Shown one piece after another: positions 19,972 through 28,746 of a stretch of DNA of 64,000 nucleotides. The translations under genes and the position numbers were made by a program. The notes beneath the pieces are model-generated. The model made no database searches and was not told the DNA's origin. It saw only the letters and a program-made list of their open reading frames with translations. Source of the stretch: Thermoguttaceae bacterium. GTDB lineage: Bacteria > Planctomycetota > Planctomycetia > Pirellulales > Thermoguttaceae. Numbering within the stretch: the first letter of the stretch is position 1; every line of letters starts with the position of its first letter. The stretch lies in contig JANXBW010000019.1 of assembly GCA_025060325.1 (NCBI GenBank), forward strand, positions 1 to 64,000, given 5' to 3'.

Positions 19972-20253
19972 ATGCCCCACGTAGTTTGTCAACCCTGCGA
20001 GAATTGCAAATACACGGACTGTGTGGTGGTTTGCCCGGTGGAGGCCTTCCGCGAAGGCGACATCATGGTGTACATCGATCCAGACGTCTGCATCGATTGT
20101 GAAGCCTGTGTTGCCGAGTGCCCTGTTGAGGCCATCTACCATGAAGATAATGTGCCGGAACAGTGGCGGCACTATATCCAACTGAATGCCGAGATGTCTA
20201 AGAAGTGCCCGGTTATCCGGGAGAAAAAGCCACCTTTGGCCAAAGGGCGCTAA
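19972..20253 (+). CDS. fdxA: FdxA-type 7Fe ferredoxin
   Basis: A 93-aa electron carrier with two Fe-S clusters. It aligns along its length with Azotobacter ferredoxin I: cysteines C9, C17 and C50 correspond to the 3Fe-4S ligands, and C21, C40, C43 and C46 to the 4Fe-4S ligands. C12 corresponds to the free C11, so a second 4Fe-4S cluster cannot be excluded. The non-ligand Cys24 of the Azotobacter protein is alanine (A25) here. The downstream segment EDNVPEQWRHYIQLNAEM is typical of FdxA. It ends at residue 93, shorter than the 106-aa Azotobacter protein. AAAGGAT lies at 19958-19964 before ATG 19972. Its electron partners are not evident from neighbours. Confidence 0.92.
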   Translation: MPHVVCQPCENCKYTDCVVVCPVEAFREGDIMVYIDPDVCIDCEACVAECPVEAIYHEDNVPEQWRHYIQLNAEMSKKCPVIREKKPPLAKGR

Positions 20254-20588
20254 GTGCAAGGGGAACTCCCCGCCCCAAAGCGCTTAAGAGCCCTGAAAGT
20301 TTAGTGATCGCGCAGAGCCACCTGCCTTGTCACTTGGGGCGTTGGGGGCCGGCGCAGCCCCTCTTGACTCTGAGAGTGCCTACGAGCTGCGGCACTTCGT
20401 GGGGTTGGTATGGCGTTTGCACGCCGTGTGGTGCTCCTCTCCGTAACCTCCTCTGTGTAGCTCGGTGGGAACCGTCCCCCGCCTGGGTTGCAGCCAATCA
20501 GGCTCTGTGGTTAGTATGAGAGGAGGGTGTGAGTGAGACAGCGGCTCTGGGGTGGTCGACTGATCTTGCTGGAGGAAGGAGCCGAGGA
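20254..20588. other. Gap with a possible short leader peptide
   Basis: After the ferredoxin stop there is a small GGGG-AACT-CCCC hairpin at about 20260-20271. Near the right end an AGGAGG at 20521-20526 precedes a GTG at 20533 that opens a 19-codon frame. Its TGA (20590-20592) overlaps the ATG of the next gene. See the findings; I do not call it a gene. Confidence 0.35.
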
Positions 20589-20897
20589 ATGATTCGCTAC
20601 GTGTGCGATCTTTGTGGGCGAGAAATAGACCCGGAGGAGGACTCGCGGTTTGTAGTATTGATCGAAGTTCGGCCGGCGCTTCGCCCACCCACTGTTGGCA
20701 ACATTGAGGAGGAAATCGACCATTTAGAAGAGCTTCAGCGATTGCTTGAAAATCTGGACGATTCTCAGCTGGAACAACCGCCGGCTGAGGTGACAAGAAA
20801 ATTTCGTTTCGACTTGTGCGCTTCCTGCCGCGAGCGCTTTGTAAAAGAACCTTTGGGACGAGAAGCTAGGAAGATTTGGCAATTTAGCAAAAACTAG
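20589..20897 (+). CDS. Small zinc-ribbon-like protein, function unknown
   Basis: A 102-aa protein with a CXXC pair near the N-terminus (C6, C9 in YVCDLCGREI) and another near the C-terminus (DLCASCRERF), which together could bind one zinc ion as a zinc ribbon. Between them is an acidic, probably helical region (EEEIDHLEELQRLLENLDD). I do not recognise a named family. ATG 20589 was chosen because AAGGAG lies at 20576-20581 with 7-nt spacing; the frame also opens at GTG 20529, but AGGAGG there is too close. There are no obvious functional neighbours: FdxA upstream, a nuclease downstream. Confidence 0.7.
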   Translation: MIRYVCDLCGREIDPEEDSRFVVLIEVRPALRPPTVGNIEEEIDHLEELQRLLENLDDSQLEQPPAEVTRKFRFDLCASCRERFVKEPLGREARKIWQFSKN

Positions 20898-21113
20898 GGG
20901 CTCTCGCCGGCTCCCGTGGCGCGTAGCCGCCCTGTTAGGTTGGCGACATTCGTCAGCAAGCTGTTGCGAAATCGAATGCGACCTAGCAAGCGGTTCGAAC
21001 CGCGCCGCTGGAAAGCTACCCGTTAACCCATCGGACACGCGTGAGCTGCGTGAACATCTGATCATAAAACTCGGTGGACCTTTCCCGGCTGAACGAAGTA
21101 TTCTGACTTCCGT

Positions 21114-21671
21114 ATGCCCCGGAGGAAACTCTTTAGGCGAGCCAGACGGGGTTTCCCTCTGCCTCGATGGATCTGGCTTGTCGTTTTAGGGCTTTTAATC
21201 GCCGCTAGGCTAGCCGGTCTATGGCCGGAAGGACCACCGGTCGAACTTTCCCCTGGGGTCTACTCAGTATCCGAGGTTGTTGATGGGGACACACTTCGGC
21301 TTATAAACGGTGCTCGGATCCGACTCATCGGAGTGGACGCGCCGGAGATGGCCGGGTCCCACGGGCGTCCTGAGCCAGGAGCAGAGGCGGCAACGCAGTT
21401 CGTTCGCCAATTAGTGGACTCTGCCGGCGGTCAGGTCCGCCTCGAATTCGACAGAATCCTTAAAGATCAGTATGGCCGATTTCTCGCTTATGTTTACGCA
21501 GGGGACATCTTCGTCAACGAAGAACTTTTGCGACAGGGCCTGGCACGGAGCCGATTGGAATTTAACTTCTCGTCGATTATGAAAACTCGCTTTCGCCAGG
21601 CTGAAGAATCCGCTCGCCAAGCATCCCGCGGCATTTGGCAATTAAAAGGGGAGCCACCTACCTCCAACTAG
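21114..21671 (+). CDS. Membrane-anchored thermonuclease family protein
   Basis: A 185-aa staphylococcal-nuclease-like protein. The N-terminus is very basic (MPRRKLFRRARRG), then a hydrophobic segment about residues 20-37 (WIWLVVLGLLIAARLAG) forms a signal anchor or uncleaved signal. The catalytic set is visible: DGDT near residue 59, the arginine and glutamate of RLIGVDAPEM, and the second arginine of YGRFLAYVY. These match Asp21, Arg35, Glu43 and Arg87 of the Staphylococcus enzyme. It probably degrades nucleic acid outside the cytoplasm. ATG 21114 lacks a strong ribosome-binding site but is the only start before the basic region. Confidence 0.9.
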   Translation: MPRRKLFRRARRGFPLPRWIWLVVLGLLIAARLAGLWPEGPPVELSPGVYSVSEVVDGDTLRLINGARIRLIGVDAPEMAGSHGRPEPGAEAATQFVRQLVDSAGGQVRLEFDRILKDQYGRFLAYVYAGDIFVNEELLRQGLARSRLEFNFSSIMKTRFRQAEESARQASRGIWQLKGEPPTSN

Positions 21672-22162
21672 ACGCTAATCCGCCGGAAGAGCGGCCAAAG
21701 GACCCCGCTGGGCAAGCTTCTTTCAAGAACCCAAGCGACGCACTTACACCACTCGCCCCGGCGTTGGACTACCACCCCATAGCCCCACGAGTTTCGCACC
21801 TGGCAGACCCGCCTGACCGTCTCCGGGGCACCACCCGTTGCCGCAACTGTCGCCGAAGTCGGTGGAAGTGTCATTCCGACCTGCCAGAGGATTGCCGCTA
21901 CGAGCAAGCCCTGCCAATAATGGTGGGTCCGTTTCCCGAAGCTTGAGACGCTGGGCTTAGGCACGCGAAGTCACGTGGCATTGCCGGAGCGGCCTGTTGT
22001 CCTCGGACTTGACCTCTTGCGCTGGGGCAGATCTCCACTGGCGCACAATAACCACGGCGCCCGGCTCACTGCGGGGGCCTTCCGGCTTTAGCTTTCGAAA
22101 AGTATCGGCCCTTTATTGGAAAAAACGCGGCAAGCTTTTAGGCCGTAGGAGCCCCAAAGGCC
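21672..22162. other. Gap between nuclease and MazG-like genes
   Basis: About 490 bp with no recognised gene or RNA. Open frames on both strands are proline/arginine-rich and lack ribosome-binding sites. Confidence 0.4.
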
Positions 22163-22462
22163 ATGACCATTGCCGAGTTCCAACAGCTGATTCGTACAAT
22201 GTACCTAAGGAAGGATGTCGCCCGGGGGATCGAAGGGACGTTCATGTGGCTTATTGAAGAAATTGGCGAACTTGCTGCCGCGCTGCGGAAAGGCTCGCCG
22301 GAGGAAATGGCCTCGGAATTTGCGGACGTTTTGGCGTGGCTAGCAACGATCGCTAACGTGGCCGGTGTGGATCTGACGGCAGCGGTGGCCGAAAAATATG
22401 GCAGCGGATGTCCTGGCTGCAAACAAATGGTATGCATCTGTCCAGATGAAGGAAAACCATGA
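22163..22462 (+). CDS. MazG-like nucleotide pyrophosphohydrolase
   Basis: A 99-aa all-helical protein of the MazG/dUTPase-like superfamily, which hydrolyses nucleoside triphosphates to monophosphates. The metal-binding helices are visible as EEIGELAAALR and the later EFADVLAWLATIANVAGVDL, giving the EEXXE...EXXD pattern. The end of the protein is unusual: a cysteine cluster CPGCKQMVCIC follows the core and might bind metal. Its stop codon overlaps the start of the next gene in an ATGA, so the two are translationally coupled. Upstream AGGAG lies at 22147-22151. Confidence 0.82.
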   Translation: MTIAEFQQLIRTMYLRKDVARGIEGTFMWLIEEIGELAAALRKGSPEEMASEFADVLAWLATIANVAGVDLTAAVAEKYGSGCPGCKQMVCICPDEGKP

Positions 22463-24897
22463 TCGCTTCGTGCAAGCCCAGGGTCGGTTTGTACTTTATA
22501 CTATTCGCGGTGGTGGCGCTTCTCGGGTCGGTTACCCCAAGCCGCGGGAATGATCATTCTCCCCAGAGGGACTGCTCCCCCAACCTTGTCTCTGGTGCCT
22601 CTTTTGTTGCCTCTCTTTCCGCGACAGAGGAATCGTCTCCGATAACTGCCGCTAGCTCCTCCTGGGAACTTGTGGCGATAAACGTCGGACTGCGCGGCAT
22701 GTGGCGGGCAGGATCGTGGGTACCGTTGACAATCAAGGTGCGACCGCCCGATGGCACGGAGCTGCCCAAAGTTCTCCCGCAGCTTCGTTTACAAATCGCA
22801 ACACCTGATGGCGATGGCCAGAGAGTGTTGTGGACTTGCGCTCTTTCGGCTGCGGAAGGTAAGGAGACCGGCGAGGTAAACAAGCTAGGGAAGTTTCCCC
22901 AGGTTTATGCCCGGGCCGTTGACGGTGCGCTCGTTCTGAAGACGTCTGTACGATTAGGCTCGCGGGTGGCTTGGCTTGAGCTTAAATTGTGGCAAGGCGA
23001 TCGTGTTGTGTTAGACCGGCGGCTCAAGGCCGGCGCCGTAAAGGGTTTTCCGATCGGTGTTCGCGATACGCAGCCAATCTATGTGTTTGTTGGGACCAAT
23101 GAAGCAGGGTTGAGAGAAGCCTTTGCCCTGGCCGAAGTGCCCTCCGATCACCGTCCTGCCATTGCCCTGGTAGAAAGTGTTGACGATCTTCCGGCAAGCC
23201 CCCTTGCCTATCAAGGTGTTCGTGGGGTTGTGTTTTCGTTCCTGACGCCGCAACTTGTCACCGAGCTGGCTCAATTATCCGTGGAGCAAGAGGCCCTTCG
23301 CACGTGGGTCCGCTTGGGCGGGGACATTGTGGTGGGATTTGATCCTGCCGCTTTGCAGGTCGCCTCAAAGCAATATGGGGAGGCTCTTTCGTGGCTTGTG
23401 CCCGGAACGTTTGAACAGGGGGTGCCTCTCTCGCGGACTCGGGCCAGTGCGCTTGAGCTTTTTGCCGGTGCGCGGACCCCTTTAGGTGGCTTAGGCCCGG
23501 GAGGGCCGGGGTCGTCCGTGGCGTATATCAGTAACCCGCGGGGACAAGTTCGCGCTGCCGAGGGACGGTTGCCGCTTGTTGTGGTCGCCCCGATAGGCCT
23601 AGGGACGTTGACTTGGTGCGCTTTGGCCCTCGATAGTCCGATGCTTGTAAACTGGCGCGACCGAGGGCTTTTCTTTGCCCGACTTCTGGATATTCCGATC
23701 GCCGCGTCAACACCGGAGGGGGAATACCCTCGCGCGGTCCGATACGGATTTGAAGATCTGGCCGGACAGCTTCGGCGGGGCTTGGACCGGTTTCCCGCTG
23801 TGGTTCAATTTCCGTTTGGTCTTATTGTTTCGCTCATGTTAATCCACATCGCTTTGATTGGTCCGCTCGATTATTTCTTGTTCCGCCGGGCCGGGAACTG
23901 GCGATGGTTGGCTTGGCTTAGCTTACTTGGGGCAATTGTGGCATTTACTGCGCTGGCAGGCGGTCTTGGTCGTTGGGCAAAAGGCAAAGAAATCCGCGTT
24001 CAACAACTTGATTTAGTTGACATAGCTGCAAGCGACGGGCTAGTCCGGGCGACATCCTGGGCCCACGTGTTTTCACCGGTCACGGGTCGGCTATCGGTCG
24101 GGGCAACGCCTTTGCCGCCGGATCCCCAGGGAGATTTGGACACACTGGATGTGGCTTTTGCTTGGTGGGGTTTGCCGGGCGAGGGCTTCGGCGGAATGAG
24201 CTCACTTCGTGCAGAAGCACTTTTTGAAAATGAGGGGTACGTGCTGTCGGGCGACAAAACAGAGCTGCGGGGACTGACTTTTCGACCCGGGGCAACGAAA
24301 GCTTTGACGGCGCAGTGTTTCGGCACCACGAGAAGCCCCGGGATCTCGTGGGAGCTGCGAGTCCGCCACGACGAGCTAAGTGGTTGGATCCGCAATCAAT
24401 TGCCTTGGCCAATTGAGAATTGCCGGCTTGTGTTTGGCAAATACGTTTACCAGGTGGAACGGATCCCGCCGGGAGAATTGCTAGTCGTCGACCGCTCGGT
24501 ACCGCGGCGGGACTTGCGGGGGTTCCTCACCGGTACCCAACTTGTCAAAGAAAAGGATACCTATCGCACTCAAACAAGCCCTTATGATGTGGGAAGCACC
24601 GATTGGGACTATATCGTGGAGATGATGATGTTCCACGAAGCCGCTGGGGGCACCGGCTATACCGGGCTGCTCCACGTGGCCGAGGGATGGGTTGATTTTT
24701 CCGGCCGGCTGACTACCGATCAGGCGATACTGGTTGGTCGGATCGCAACCGGGCCGGGAGAAGGCGGCGGCTTTCGGCTTGAGGTACGGGACGCTCAAGC
24801 CCTCGGTCCGAGCCAGCAGCTAAAACGAGTCATTTATCGGTGGTTGTTGCCGGTCACGGCCGACCGCCCGGAGAAACAAACGCGAAGAATGTTGTAA
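22459..24897 (+). CDS. Large membrane protein of unknown function
   Basis: An 812-aa protein. It has an N-terminal hydrophobic segment (about residues 10-30) that looks like a signal peptide, and two membrane helices in the middle, at about residues 455-475 (FGLIVSLMLIHIALIGPLDY) and 482-505 (LAWLSLLGAIVAFTALAGGL). The part before them, including GVRGVVFSFLTPQL and WVRLGGDIVVGFD, looks like a class I amidotransferase-like or flavodoxin-like fold. The rest is beta-rich. Similar two-helix proteins occur near ABC-2 transporter or MoxR/DUF58 genes in many bacteria; this is from general knowledge. Its ATG 22459 overlaps the stop of the MazG-like gene. An ABC ATPase gene follows after 850 bp. Confidence 0.7.
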   Translation: MIASCKPRVGLYFILFAVVALLGSVTPSRGNDHSPQRDCSPNLVSGASFVASLSATEESSPITAASSSWELVAINVGLRGMWRAGSWVPLTIKVRPPDGTELPKVLPQLRLQIATPDGDGQRVLWTCALSAAEGKETGEVNKLGKFPQVYARAVDGALVLKTSVRLGSRVAWLELKLWQGDRVVLDRRLKAGAVKGFPIGVRDTQPIYVFVGTNEAGLREAFALAEVPSDHRPAIALVESVDDLPASPLAYQGVRGVVFSFLTPQLVTELAQLSVEQEALRTWVRLGGDIVVGFDPAALQVASKQYGEALSWLVPGTFEQGVPLSRTRASALELFAGARTPLGGLGPGGPGSSVAYISNPRGQVRAAEGRLPLVVVAPIGLGTLTWCALALDSPMLVNWRDRGLFFARLLDIPIAASTPEGEYPRAVRYGFEDLAGQLRRGLDRFPAVVQFPFGLIVSLMLIHIALIGPLDYFLFRRAGNWRWLAWLSLLGAIVAFTALAGGLGRWAKGKEIRVQQLDLVDIAASDGLVRATSWAHVFSPVTGRLSVGATPLPPDPQGDLDTLDVAFAWWGLPGEGFGGMSSLRAEALFENEGYVLSGDKTELRGLTFRPGATKALTAQCFGTTRSPGISWELRVRHDELSGWIRNQLPWPIENCRLVFGKYVYQVERIPPGELLVVDRSVPRRDLRGFLTGTQLVKEKDTYRTQTSPYDVGSTDWDYIVEMMMFHEAAGGTGYTGLLHVAEGWVDFSGRLTTDQAILVGRIATGPGEGGGFRLEVRDAQALGPSQQLKRVIYRWLLPVTADRPEKQTRRML

Positions 24898-25749
24898 AGG
24901 AGGCCCTGGGACGCTAGTGGCTGGAAGCCCTGATGTGGAAAGCGTTTAAGCGACGTTTCCTACCAAGCACCGCAAAAATCGGTTAGTTAGTGCATTATGA
25001 TTCGCAATCGGGCGCGGTGCTGAGGTTAGATCCGGCTCCGGAGCCAAATGGCGTTCTCGGGGAGATAGGATGCGCAGGGGGAATTGCCCAAGAATCGCAG
25101 ACTTCTGCCTAAGACGCCTGGCGTAAACTGGGTAAAGTGGGGCAGGAGCAAAAATTGATGGGAAGGTGCCCGGCTGGTGGTGTTGTCGGGCGGGTGCATT
25201 AATTGCCGGACGGGCACGGTGTGTGGAGGTCCTCTCTGGGTTGGGTAGGCGGTGCGCGGCACGGCGGGCGGTAGAAGACCGTTATGGTTGGCCCAGGAGC
25301 CAAGGCCATGCCGCGTCCGCAATGCCGTAGGGGCTGAAGCGGGACCGCTGAGTCCTCGAATAAGTTCCTAGGCTCCTCCCCGAAAGCCCTGCGCGCCGAG
25401 TAACTCCGGGCAAACAAGCTAGCTTTGGTCCGGAGAAGAAGGGGCCTGGGTCATTCCGGCAGGAGAGCTTTCCCCGTAGGTAACAGCATACTTTTGGTGC
25501 GGAAAAGGTCACCGCGTAACCCGGCCCGGTACTGAGGCCGCGGGTGCCCATGTTGGGGGCAGGCAAGGGCTTTTTCCGGTGGAACCCGGAGGGAGGTTGG
25601 CCCGGACTGTCGCGCCGAAGCGCTAGTGTCAAAAACCCAACTCAGCCACACGCCGGCAAGCGCAACTTGCTGGCAAAGCGCCGCATAGAATCAGAGATTG
25701 CTTCCGGCCAAATCGGGATTGTCCACGCTGGCCATGTGGCTTTCACTAG
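24898..25749. other. Gap before the ABC ATPase gene
   Basis: About 850 bp with no convincing gene. AAAGGAGG at 24896-24903 is followed only by a 10-codon frame. Open frames on both strands have no domain. Confidence 0.4.
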
Positions 25750-26697
25750 TTGACCTGTGCGGATAAGACCGTGATCAAGACTTACGACCTTACAAAAGTT
25801 TACGGCGAAATCCGAGCCATCGACGGCCTAACGCTTGAGCTTCAGGAGGGGGATCTTTATGGCTATATCGGGCCGAACGGTTCCGGCAAAACTACCACTA
25901 TGCGTATCTTGGCTACGCTTCTGCAACCCTCTTGGGGCGAGGCTTATGTCTGCGGCTACTCGATCTACACCCACCCCAAAGAGATCCGTCGGCTAGTGGG
26001 CTTCATGCCGGACTATTTCGGCCTGTATGACGATATGAAGGTGATCGAGTACCTCGAATTCTTTGCGGCCTGCTACCGGATCAAAGGTCCCACCCGACGG
26101 AAACTGTGCGAGCAGATGCTCGAACTTGTTGACTTAGCGTACAAGCGGGACGCCTTGGTGACGAGTCTTTCCCGCGGAATGACTCAGCGTTTAGGACTTG
26201 CTCGGGTCCTGCTTCACGATCCCCAAGTGCTCATTTTGGATGAGCCGGCAAGCGGACTGGACCCACGGGCGCGCATTGAAATCCGCAATTTGCTTAAGCA
26301 ACTTCGGAGTATGGGCAAGACGATTATGGTCTCCAGTCACATCTTGCCCGAGCTAGCTGATATTTGCAACAAGGTTGGCATCATTGAGCGCGGCAAATTG
26401 CTGGTTTCGGCCGAGGTCGCCGAGGTGATGCGGCAAGTTCGCCAGCAACCCGTTCTTAAGATCCGTGTCTTGACAAGCCAGGATCAAGCCGCTCGCTTGC
26501 TGGAAGATCATCCGAGCGTGGAGCGGGTGGATATTCGTGATGGACACATCTACGCCACACTCCGGAAAGGTGTGGATGATTACAGCGAACTTGCGACTCT
26601 CCTAGTGGGTGCCGGCCACCGCTTGGTCCTCTTTCAGGAAGAGGAAATCAACTTGGAGACTGCCTTCATGGCCCTGACTAAAGGCTTAACAGCTTAA
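25750..26697 (+). CDS. ABC transporter ATP-binding protein
   Basis: A 315-aa ATPase of the ABC-2 type (exporter/drug-antibiotic family). The Walker A GPNGSGKTT starts near residue 42, the signature motif is LSRGMTQRLGLAR, the Walker B is VLILDEPASGLDP, and the H-loop is VSSHILPEL. A C-terminal domain of about 90 residues follows, as usual in this group. It would power a two-component exporter, but no permease gene is next to it. The start is uncertain: there is no ATG, the frame opens with TTG 25750, and GTG 25771 seven codons later is equally possible. Neither has a good ribosome-binding site. The gap to thiH is only about 34 bp, so the two may be co-transcribed. Confidence 0.88.
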   Translation: MTCADKTVIKTYDLTKVYGEIRAIDGLTLELQEGDLYGYIGPNGSGKTTTMRILATLLQPSWGEAYVCGYSIYTHPKEIRRLVGFMPDYFGLYDDMKVIEYLEFFAACYRIKGPTRRKLCEQMLELVDLAYKRDALVTSLSRGMTQRLGLARVLLHDPQVLILDEPASGLDPRARIEIRNLLKQLRSMGKTIMVSSHILPELADICNKVGIIERGKLLVSAEVAEVMRQVRQQPVLKIRVLTSQDQAARLLEDHPSVERVDIRDGHIYATLRKGVDDYSELATLLVGAGHRLVLFQEEEINLETAFMALTKGLTA

Positions 26698-26731
26698 CCC
26701 GTCACGTGTTGCCTTGAAGTATGCGTTGCTG

Positions 26732-28153
26732 ATGTCAACAACAGTTTTTCCCACAGCACCTGAGCTTGTAGCATTTGTCCAGGCGGAAGATCCCCACGCC
26801 CAGCACCATCTTGCCCTTCTGCGGCAAGCGGAGGATTGGGTGCGGGATGCTGGGCGTCGAGGAACGCTGGAGGCTTGCCGGCTTGCCGCCCGGCTTGAGC
26901 GCTGGCGGTATCAACACCTCCGGGAACGCCAGGGCCGATGGGATAGCCGGGATTGGCAGCTGGCTGATCGGCTAGATGAACTGGCTCGGCAACTGGCCGG
27001 CCGACAGCCGCTGCCGCCGCGATGGACTTACCAGGCCCTTGCTTCCGCGCAATTCGATCCTGCCGCCCTCAACGAGGCCTTGGCGGCACTTAATCCATGC
27101 ACGCCACTTGAGAAAATTTGTCAACAAGCCCGGCAAATTACCGAAGCCAATTTTTCCGTTGACATAAGCAAACCAGGTCTTGTGACTGGTATCTCCGCGG
27201 GGGAAGCAGGTGGCTTGACCGGTCAAGGACAGTTGGGGGCCAAGCAGCTTCGTAAGCGGCGGATGTTTATGTATGCGCCGCTTTATCTTTCAAGTTTCTG
27301 TGTCAACTATTGTGCTTACTGCGGCTTTCGTTTTCCGGAACCGATCGAGCGACGGCACTTGACACGTGGGGAGGCCCGCCAAGAGGCAGAGGCCTTGCGT
27401 CAGCTGGGCTTTCGCCACATCCTCCTGGTGACCGGCGATTATCCCCAGCTTGTTAGCCCGCACTATCTGGCCGAAATTGCCTCAGACCTTTGCCAATTGG
27501 GTATTCACCCCGGCGTTGAAATTGCCCCCTTAGACACGGACGGCTACGAGACCCTTGTTCGGGCCGGCGTGCGAAGCATCACTCTTTACCAGGAGACATA
27601 CGACCTGGGTCGCTACGAGAAGTATCATCCACGAGGGCCGAAATCGTCTTTCTTGTGGCGGCTAGAAGGACTCGATCGTGCTGCTGAGGCCGGAATGCGA
27701 CGCCTGGGCCTCGGAATTCTCTTGGGCCTTGGCGAACCCCAAACGGAGTTAGTTCAACTCATGCGGCACGGTGTTTATCTGGAGCGGCGATTCCCCGGCC
27801 GGCGCATAGCGTTTAGTCTGCCGCGGATCCATGAGGCTCCAAGTGACTTTGCCATTCCTCACCCCGTGGACGACGAAACCTTTATCCGGCTATATTGCGC
27901 TTTGCGGATTGCCTTCCCACGGGCAGAACTTGTCCTGTCAACAAGGGAGCGACCCGAACTGCGTGACTATCTTGCCCGGGTCTGCATCACGCAAATGAGC
28001 GCGGGCAGTTCCACGGCACCCGGCGGGTACACAAGCCCCGCGGAGGTGACCGGACTTGGTAAACAGTTCCCTGTGCACGACTCCCGCCCTGCTCCCGAGG
28101 TATTTCGAAGTTTGGAGGAGGCAGGCTTCCATCTTGTTTGGCAAATCGATTAG
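26732..28153 (+). CDS. thiH: 2-iminoacetate synthase with a long N-terminal extension
   Basis: ThiH is a radical SAM enzyme that cleaves tyrosine to dehydroglycine and p-cresol for the thiazole half of thiamine. The CX3CX2C cluster motif is at C190, C194 and C197 (CVNYCAYCGF). The following sequence tracks E. coli ThiH: LGFRHILLVTGD, ITLYQETYDLGRYEKYHPRG, LGLGILLGLGE, LSTRERPELRD and a QMSAGSSTAPGGY segment. Length is 473 aa, against about 377 in E. coli; the first 105 or so residues are extra and helical. The related HydG has extra C-terminal cysteines that are absent here. ATG 26732 is chosen; a TTG lies six codons upstream. No other thi genes are nearby. Confidence 0.82.
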   Translation: MSTTVFPTAPELVAFVQAEDPHAQHHLALLRQAEDWVRDAGRRGTLEACRLAARLERWRYQHLRERQGRWDSRDWQLADRLDELARQLAGRQPLPPRWTYQALASAQFDPAALNEALAALNPCTPLEKICQQARQITEANFSVDISKPGLVTGISAGEAGGLTGQGQLGAKQLRKRRMFMYAPLYLSSFCVNYCAYCGFRFPEPIERRHLTRGEARQEAEALRQLGFRHILLVTGDYPQLVSPHYLAEIASDLCQLGIHPGVEIAPLDTDGYETLVRAGVRSITLYQETYDLGRYEKYHPRGPKSSFLWRLEGLDRAAEAGMRRLGLGILLGLGEPQTELVQLMRHGVYLERRFPGRRIAFSLPRIHEAPSDFAIPHPVDDETFIRLYCALRIAFPRAELVLSTRERPELRDYLARVCITQMSAGSSTAPGGYTSPAEVTGLGKQFPVHDSRPAPEVFRSLEEAGFHLVWQID

Positions 28154-28365
28154 CCGGCCAGGGACGGGTACAGACCGTTCAGTAGCACAGTGTCGACCCG
28201 CTCTCAGCAGGGTAACTTTAACATGTTTGCGCTCGGCAGGGCCTAGGTTCAGAACTTGCTCTGCAAGCCGGCTTTAAAGTCCTGCGCTCTTCTGCGAGTT
28301 GACCTGATAAACTTTCCTCCCCGCTAAGTCGGGCCGCCCCGCTAAGTCGGGCCGCCCGAGGATGC
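28154..28365. repeat. Convergent gap with an 18-bp tandem duplication
   Basis: Between the convergent thiH and alpha-CTD genes an exact 18-bp unit CCGCTAAGTCGGGCCGCC occurs twice in tandem at 28321-28338 and 28339-28356, ten bases beyond the alpha-CTD stop. Each unit can fold only weakly, and I do not call it a terminator. Confidence 0.75.
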
Positions 28366-28746
28366 TTAATCCCCGTCAGCGGTGCCGGCCGACTCGGTCG
28401 TTTCCTTCTCAAGATCATCCCGCTCGCAGGACTTGGTCTCAAACGAGGCCCGAAAGCTCCGGTTTTTTCCCTTCTCGCCTCCTTGCCGCCGGGACTTGTG
28501 ATAAAAGCCGAGCCGTTCGAGGCACCGGTAAACCTCTTCCAAAGTCTTTTCGCCGAAGTTCGGGATCGAAAGGAGGAATTCTGGTGTGCAATTCAGGAGG
28601 TCCTCGACCGTGAAAATTCCCTTTTCCTCTAAACAATTCGTGGTTCGGACGGCCAACCCAATTTCTGCAGTACTCAGTTCCAGCTTGGCCCGCATCTCCT
28701 GGTGACGAGCGTAAGCAGGGTTGATAGGAATACGGGTTTTGCTCAC
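28366..28746 (-). CDS. Stand-alone RNA polymerase alpha C-terminal domain protein
   Basis: A 126-aa protein whose residues about 28-82 are an RNA polymerase alpha-CTD, the domain that binds UP-element DNA and activators. An ungapped alignment with E. coli alpha (offset 231) keeps R34 (R265), N37 (N268), C38 (C269), G65 (G296), K67 (K298) and E71 (E302); S299 is T68 and K297 is E66. There is no alpha N-terminal assembly domain. An N-terminal stretch of about 27 residues and a charged C-terminal tail of about 40 flank the domain. The start is GTG 28746, with AAGGAG on the minus strand about 8 nt before it, so it is well set for translation. It could act as a DNA-binding regulator or compete with the polymerase alpha-CTD; that is inference. 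Confidence 0.85.
   Translation of the reverse strand: MSKTRIPINPAYARHQEMRAKLELSTAEIGLAVRTTNCLEEKGIFTVEDLLNCTPEFLLSIPNFGEKTLEEVYRCLERLGFYHKSRRQGGEKGKNRSFRASFETKSCERDDLEKETTESAGTADGD

Noticed and set aside
20985-21005. Palindromic GCGGTTCGAACCGC resembling a T-arm
   Set aside because: No acceptor, D or anticodon stems fit around it on either strand; it is a simple palindrome between genes.
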